From the NCBI GenBank assembly GCA_044226205.1, contig JBGAHL010000017.1:1-64000 (forward strand): a DNA stretch of 64,000 nt. The letters run 5' to 3'. The translations under genes and the position numbers were made by a program. This stretch comes from M3007 sp044226205 (GTDB lineage Bacteria; Bacteroidota; Bacteroidia; Chitinophagales; Saprospiraceae). The notes under the pieces are model-generated. The model was not told where the DNA came from. It was given only the letters and a program-made list of their open reading frames with translations, and searched no databases. Positions 60,277 to 64,000 of this stretch are shown in pieces. The first letter of the stretch is position 1. Every line of letters begins with the position of its first letter.

Positions 60277-61087
60277 ATTGCAACCGCGTGACCCGCGCCG
60301 TGCGGGCAAGGTTTTTCCAGCCAAATACCAACAGGGTGACAATGCCCCACAGGGTGATGAGAAAACCGGTGTATTGCACCATTTCGGTGCGGGTAAAATC
60401 GGACGTGAACGCGATATCGACGGTGGCGTGAAACACGGCACAGGCCAGAATGCTGCCCCGCGAGCTGTTGAACAGCCAGGAGAGCAATACGCTGCCGGTC
60501 AGCAGGCTGAACAACCAGCCAATGATGCCGGCGGCGTCCATCGAGGTGTAGCCCGGGCGGTAAAAAAACAAGGGCCAGTGCCAGAGCGCCCAAAACGCCG
60601 TGAGCAAAACGGCGGCCGTGCCCGCACTGAATTTTACCTGCAAACGCGGCAGTACAAAACCCCGCCAGCCGGTTTCTTCGCCCCAGCCGAAAAACAGCAG
60701 GTTGTAGGCAAAAAAGCCTGTAAAATCCAGTTCGGGAAACTCGGAACTTCGTCCCAAACCCGCCAGATTCAGGTCGGCGTTGTCGATCTGATGCGCCATA
60801 AAAGCGGCAAAAAGATTGAGCGCGAAGGGGCTGAGCAAAGCGATCAAAAGCCACAGCGCAGGCTGTGGTGCGAACATCGAACGCAACAAACCCGCCAGCG
60901 CGCCCGGCCCGCCTTCGCGGCGACTGCACCACAAGGCCGCGAGCATGGGGCCGAAGCCGCCAAGCGCATGGTGCCAGGGCAGTACGGGCAGGCCGTCGAT
61001 GCCCAAAGCCGGCAGCCACAACGGCGCCCAGATAAGCCAGGAGAGCGCGTAGGCCAGCAGAAAAAATAGGAGCAGGGATCGGGTCAT
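60275..61087 (-). CDS. CPBP family intramembrane metalloprotease
   Basis: The 270-residue membrane protein has about seven hydrophobic helices and the CPBP (Abi/CAAX) motifs: EETGWRGFVLPRLQ (about residues 136-149, motif 1 EExxxR), FWALWHWPLFF (about 163-173, motif 2) and ACAVFHATVDIAF (about 216-228, motif 3 with histidine). CPBP enzymes process prenylated or membrane peptides, and some act in bacteriocin immunity. Here no such neighbour is seen. The start MTRSLLLFFLLAYALS is directly hydrophobic. Confidence 0.92.
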   Translation of the reverse strand: MTRSLLLFFLLAYALSWLIWAPLWLPALGIDGLPVLPWHHALGGFGPMLAALWCSRREGGPGALAGLLRSMFAPQPALWLLIALLSPFALNLFAAFMAHQIDNADLNLAGLGRSSEFPELDFTGFFAYNLLFFGWGEETGWRGFVLPRLQVKFSAGTAAVLLTAFWALWHWPLFFYRPGYTSMDAAGIIGWLFSLLTGSVLLSWLFNSSRGSILACAVFHATVDIAFTSDFTRTEMVQYTGFLITLWGIVTLLVFGWKNLARTARVTRLQ

Positions 61088-61096
61088 GGCGACAGG

Positions 61097-61720
61097 TCAG
61101 GCTTTGCGCATGGGCTGGCGGATGATGGTTTTCAGTTTTTCGGGGGCGGTTCGGCGCGCATCGTTCAGGTAGATTTCCCGGTGTTTGCCGTGCAATTCGT
61201 ACCCGTTGGCGTGTATGAAATCGTGCAGTTTTTGGATCGTCGGCGCTTCCGCGCTGTACGGGCCGAGATGCAGAATCTGGGCGGAAACCCCTTCGGTCAT
61301 GGATTCCAGCCGGATTCGGGAGCAGGCCGGGAGCTCGGCGCCTTTTTTTCTTTCGAGTTGGGCGCTTGCTTCGCGTACCAGTTCGGGCGTAATAAAATCG
61401 GGTTGGCGAATCATGGCCGTCCATTTCCAGATGTCCTTGTTGTCAGCGGAAAACTGGTTCATATCGTCGGTCCACCACAGTCCTTCGAGCGGCATGACGC
61501 CGTAATCGACCGGGTCGGGGCCTTTTTTGACCATAAATTTGAGGGTGTACGACAAACTGAACAGGGCTTCCAGCGCCTCGGCGTAGGCCGGCGCGGTGTT
61601 CGGGTTGCCTTCCCCGTCGATCATCAGGTATTGGGCGGCGGGCACATCCACGATGCTGATGCGGCCGGCCGGCTGATTGTAAAGGGTGGCGAGTTGTTTT
61701 TTCAGGTCGAGTTTTTGCAT
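61097..61720 (-). CDS. GyrI-like small-molecule-binding domain protein
   Basis: The 207-residue protein starts at MQKLDLKKQLATLYNQPAG; the longer frame to 61975 overlaps the NACHT gene on the other strand and is rejected. It contains the GyrI-like (SOUL/AraC effector-binding relative) pattern: VDVPAAQYLMIDGEGNPN, MPLEGLWWTDD, WTAMIRQPDFIT and HLGPYSAEAPTIQKLHDFI, ending with HREIYLNDARRTAPEKLKTIIRQP. The family binds small hydrophobic molecules; standalone forms are of unknown role. It ends 9 bases before the CPBP gene, so both are probably one transcript. Confidence 0.92.
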   Translation of the reverse strand: MQKLDLKKQLATLYNQPAGRISIVDVPAAQYLMIDGEGNPNTAPAYAEALEALFSLSYTLKFMVKKGPDPVDYGVMPLEGLWWTDDMNQFSADNKDIWKWTAMIRQPDFITPELVREASAQLERKKGAELPACSRIRLESMTEGVSAQILHLGPYSAEAPTIQKLHDFIHANGYELHGKHREIYLNDARRTAPEKLKTIIRQPMRKA

Positions 61721-61862
61721 GGTGCGGGTATTGAGGATGACGAAGCAAAAATCGGGTCCCAAGGTGCCACGACCAGCTGATTTGGGGCAATGTGGCGGAC
61801 AATTTTTGTCAGGACGGGCGAAGTTTGTGTTATTTAGCGGCAAGAAATCGCGCTCCATCCGA

Positions 61863-63959
61863 ATGAATCTCCGCCAGCGATCCGGTATTGTGCTTTCTGT
61901 GTTGATCCTCGCCCTCGCGGCGCTGGGGCTGGGCGTGTTTACCAATGTAATCAGCGACATGTGGGGACAGGACATTCAGCAACTGTTCCGCGCCAACAAA
62001 TGGCTGCTGATTGTGCTCACCGTGGCGCTGGCTTTTCTCGGCTACTGGTACGCCGAAGGGTTGAAAAAGGAGCAAAAAGAGGAAGAGGAGACCATCGACG
62101 AAGACCGTTTTCAGAAGGCGCTGCGCGAATTTCGGGACGACCTGATCATCCAGTACCAGATCCGCCTCAACAACAAGATCACCGACCGCCTGCCCGTTAA
62201 CCTCGCCGCCCGCTCCACCGACTTCGGCACCAGCGATGAGCGCGCGCGCCTGTATTTCGACCGCAAAACCATCGAAAGCGCCGACATCGCGAGCGAAGCG
62301 GGGAAAATACTGGAGACGGTGCGCCGCCTGCTGATCATCGGGGAGCCGGGGGCGGGCAAAACGACGATCGTGTTGTACACGGCCCTCGACCTGCTGCGCG
62401 ACGAAAAACACCCTCGCCTGCCGCTGATCCTGAACCTGGCGAGCTGGCGCTCCGACCGGGACTTTGAAGCCTGGTACGTGCAGAATGTGGCCCAGAGCTA
62501 CAACCTGAGCCTTCTTTTTGCCAAAGACCTGCTCCGCCGCAACCTGATCGTGCCCGTGTTCGACGGCTTCGACGAGATACACGAAGACCATCGTGACGAT
62601 TGTTTTCCCAACATGAAAGCCTGGTTTGGCGACTCGCGCGAGCGCCGGCTGATCGTGTGCTCCCGCAAGGCGGAATACGCCGCGGCACAGGCCGACGCGC
62701 CCGTGTACTGCGAACTGGAAGTGCAGCCGCTCACGCTGGACCAGATCAAATTCGCTCTTTCCCTAAATGCCGAAACGCAACGCGCCGACCGCGCCCTGCT
62801 GGATGCCCTCGACCAGGACAAGTGGTTGTGCAAGGCCGTGGAAACGCCTTTTTACCTGAACACGGCGTCGTATCTGTTCGGGAAGGGAGAAAAGACCTGG
62901 GCGGATTTTGACTTTACGGCCACGGATGAGAAGGGGCGAAAGAGGGAGATCACGGAGCGTTTTGTGGCGGAACAGGTACCGGCAAAGCAGGACCGGCGGT
63001 ATCTGCGTTTTTTGGCGTGGAAAATGAAAGAGGAGAATTTATTAGTGTTGGAAATGTTGAGTTTGCAGCCGGATTGGTGTGGTGGGAGAAGGCGGTATCG
63101 AGTGGACTACGGTTTGGCTTATGGTTTGGCTATGGGCTTGATTTACGGTTTGGTGATCGGTTTGGGCATCGTTTTGGTTTACGGTTTGGTCATCGGTTTG
63201 GTCATCGGTTTGGGTATCGGTTTGGTCATCGTTTTGGTCTTCCGGTTGGTCATCGGTTTGGGTTTAGGTGTTAACTTCTTCACTTCAGAAATCCAATCCT
63301 GGAGTTGGCAAAAATTTCGAGAAAACTGGAAAATAGAACTGGCCAGAGGCTTGGCCTTGGGTTTGGGCTCAGGTTTGTACATAGGTTTGGTCGGAGGTTT
63401 GGTCGGAGATTTGGTCGGAGGGTTGGTCTTCGGCTTGGTCGGAGGCTTGGTCGGAGGTTTGGGTGGAGGTTTTAAGAATGCGGGTACTGTTGAGTCCTAT
63501 CTGCTCAGTTTGCCCAGTCCTTATCAGCGTTTTTGGTCGACTTTTTTATATGGATTTGGGGATAACATAGCCTTGGTATTGGCATTACTATCAGGGGGTA
63601 TCTCGTATGGCTATTTTGTGGCACAGATGGCCTTGCCTGAATTTCAGGAGTTACTTTATTCAGCAAGATTTTGGCAAAAAATATTGGCCTGTACGCCATT
63701 ATTGTTCATTTTGCCATTTTTAGCCTCCGGATTCCTCAATCACTTCTCCCTCCGCCTCACCCTCTACCTCGAACGCAACATCCCCCTCCGCCTCGTCACT
63801 TTCCTCGATCGCATGAGCGATCGGCGCATCCTGGAAGACAACCGCCGGCTTGACAAAAAGGGCCGGAAGCTGCGCGGTGCGAGCTGGCGGTTTCGGCACA
63901 AGATTTTGCAGGATTATTTTGCGGAGTTGGGGGAGAGGGCATTACTTGCCCTTCAATAG
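61863..63959 (+). CDS. Membrane-anchored NACHT NTPase with glycine-leucine repeat membrane domain
   Basis: The 698-residue protein starts at MNLRQRSGIVLSVL. Two helices at about residues 8-28 and 46-63 anchor it, with a highly charged linker (about 66-100). The NACHT core has Walker A GEPGAGKTT (160-168) and Walker B FDGFDEIHED (233-242), with the following STAND-type helical part to about 400. Then residues 418-535 form a repeat of x-G-L-x with period four (GLVIGLVIGLGIGLVI-like), interrupted near 468-492 by a soluble stretch, and two or three more helices (about 557-577, 602-620). A basic tail follows. The repeat is encoded by 12-base tandem DNA units. NACHT proteins of this kind act in phage defence or cell death, which is inference for this gene. 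Confidence 0.9.
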   Translation: MNLRQRSGIVLSVLILALAALGLGVFTNVISDMWGQDIQQLFRANKWLLIVLTVALAFLGYWYAEGLKKEQKEEEETIDEDRFQKALREFRDDLIIQYQIRLNNKITDRLPVNLAARSTDFGTSDERARLYFDRKTIESADIASEAGKILETVRRLLIIGEPGAGKTTIVLYTALDLLRDEKHPRLPLILNLASWRSDRDFEAWYVQNVAQSYNLSLLFAKDLLRRNLIVPVFDGFDEIHEDHRDDCFPNMKAWFGDSRERRLIVCSRKAEYAAAQADAPVYCELEVQPLTLDQIKFALSLNAETQRADRALLDALDQDKWLCKAVETPFYLNTASYLFGKGEKTWADFDFTATDEKGRKREITERFVAEQVPAKQDRRYLRFLAWKMKEENLLVLEMLSLQPDWCGGRRRYRVDYGLAYGLAMGLIYGLVIGLGIVLVYGLVIGLVIGLGIGLVIVLVFRLVIGLGLGVNFFTSEIQSWSWQKFRENWKIELARGLALGLGSGLYIGLVGGLVGDLVGGLVFGLVGGLVGGLGGGFKNAGTVESYLLSLPSPYQRFWSTFLYGFGDNIALVLALLSGGISYGYFVAQMALPEFQELLYSARFWQKILACTPLLFILPFLASGFLNHFSLRLTLYLERNIPLRLVTFLDRMSDRRILEDNRRLDKKGRKLRGASWRFRHKILQDYFAELGERALLALQ

Positions 63960-64000
63960 TCGCTCAGCACTCAGGCTTTTCTCGTCCAGCACGTTTTTCC
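63942..64000 (-). CDS. Possible C-terminal end of a gene cut by the window edge
   Basis: The minus strand encodes KNVLDEKSLSAERLLKGK followed by a TAA stop (complement of 63942-63944), entering from beyond the window. It overlaps the last 18 bases of the NACHT gene. The short fragment reads like a helical protein tail but cannot be assigned to a family. Confidence 0.35.
   Translation of the reverse strand, partial: KNVLDEKSLSAERLLKGK

Overview
The window comes from the chromosome of a GC-rich member of the Bacteroidota, most likely the Saprospiraceae or close relatives. The evidence is: a LpxC-FabZ fusion and a MurF-alanine racemase fusion; five secreted proteins ending in type IX secretion (Por) sorting domains, with SprB-like, cohesin-like and dockerin-like modules; promoters with the Bacteroidetes -7 element TAnnTTTG; no Shine-Dalgarno-like spacing; and many REP/MITE-like palindromes. 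The family-level placement is inference.

Layout. 1-550: a long palindrome and a probable small RNA on the minus strand. 0.5-8.6 kb: housekeeping genes (cytochrome-B-like membrane protein, hisS, ABC ATPase, lpxA, lpxC-fabZ, recR, a universal stress protein, truA, a low-molecular-weight phosphatase). 8.7-12.4 kb: outer-membrane protein, MscS-type channel, ECF sigma factor, TlpA-like thioredoxin. 12.5-15.2 kb: a TIR-coiled coil-formylglycine-enzyme-like protein followed by a gene-poor, repeat-rich stretch in which the 3' end of that gene is duplicated in inverted orientation. 15.2-19.4 kb: ald, tsaE, murF-alr. 19.4-25.2 kb: two large secreted proteins with visibly lower GC than the surroundings, the second abruptly returning to high GC near 24,200. 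25.2-25.6 kb: a CAU-anticodon tRNA split by a self-splicing-type group I intron. 25.6-42.7 kb: DUF3108 protein, YbhN-type membrane protein, OmpA protein, glutamate dehydrogenase family, degenerate arginase-fold protein, feoAB, epimerase, radical SAM protein, a second copy of the putative small RNA, ligA, a lipoprotein, a peptide transporter. 42.9-51.2 kb: a secreted multidomain protein, a REP cluster, a moxR - unknown - DUF58 operon, and a secreted beta-propeller protein. 51.5-61.8 kb: GbsR-type regulator, FemAB-like acetyltransferase, an operon with lptC, a shortened CorC-like protein and rsgA, then 3-hydroxyanthranilate dioxygenase, EamA transporter, DUF4252 and serine-hydrolase secreted proteins, CPBP protease and GyrI-like protein. 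61.8-64 kb: a membrane-anchored NACHT NTPase with a glycine-leucine repeat membrane region.

Functional themes are envelope building (lpxA, lpxC-fabZ, murF-alr, lptC), translation and RNA maintenance (hisS, truA, tsaE, rsgA, the tRNA), and type IX secretion cargo. The two genes most likely to belong to biological conflict are the TIR-FGE protein and the NACHT protein. The least ordinary observations are the group I intron in the tRNA anticodon loop, two copies of a conserved 3' RNA module followed by different but structurally equivalent terminators, the TIR protein with a catalytically dead lectin-fold tail, and the NACHT protein with its repeat membrane domain.
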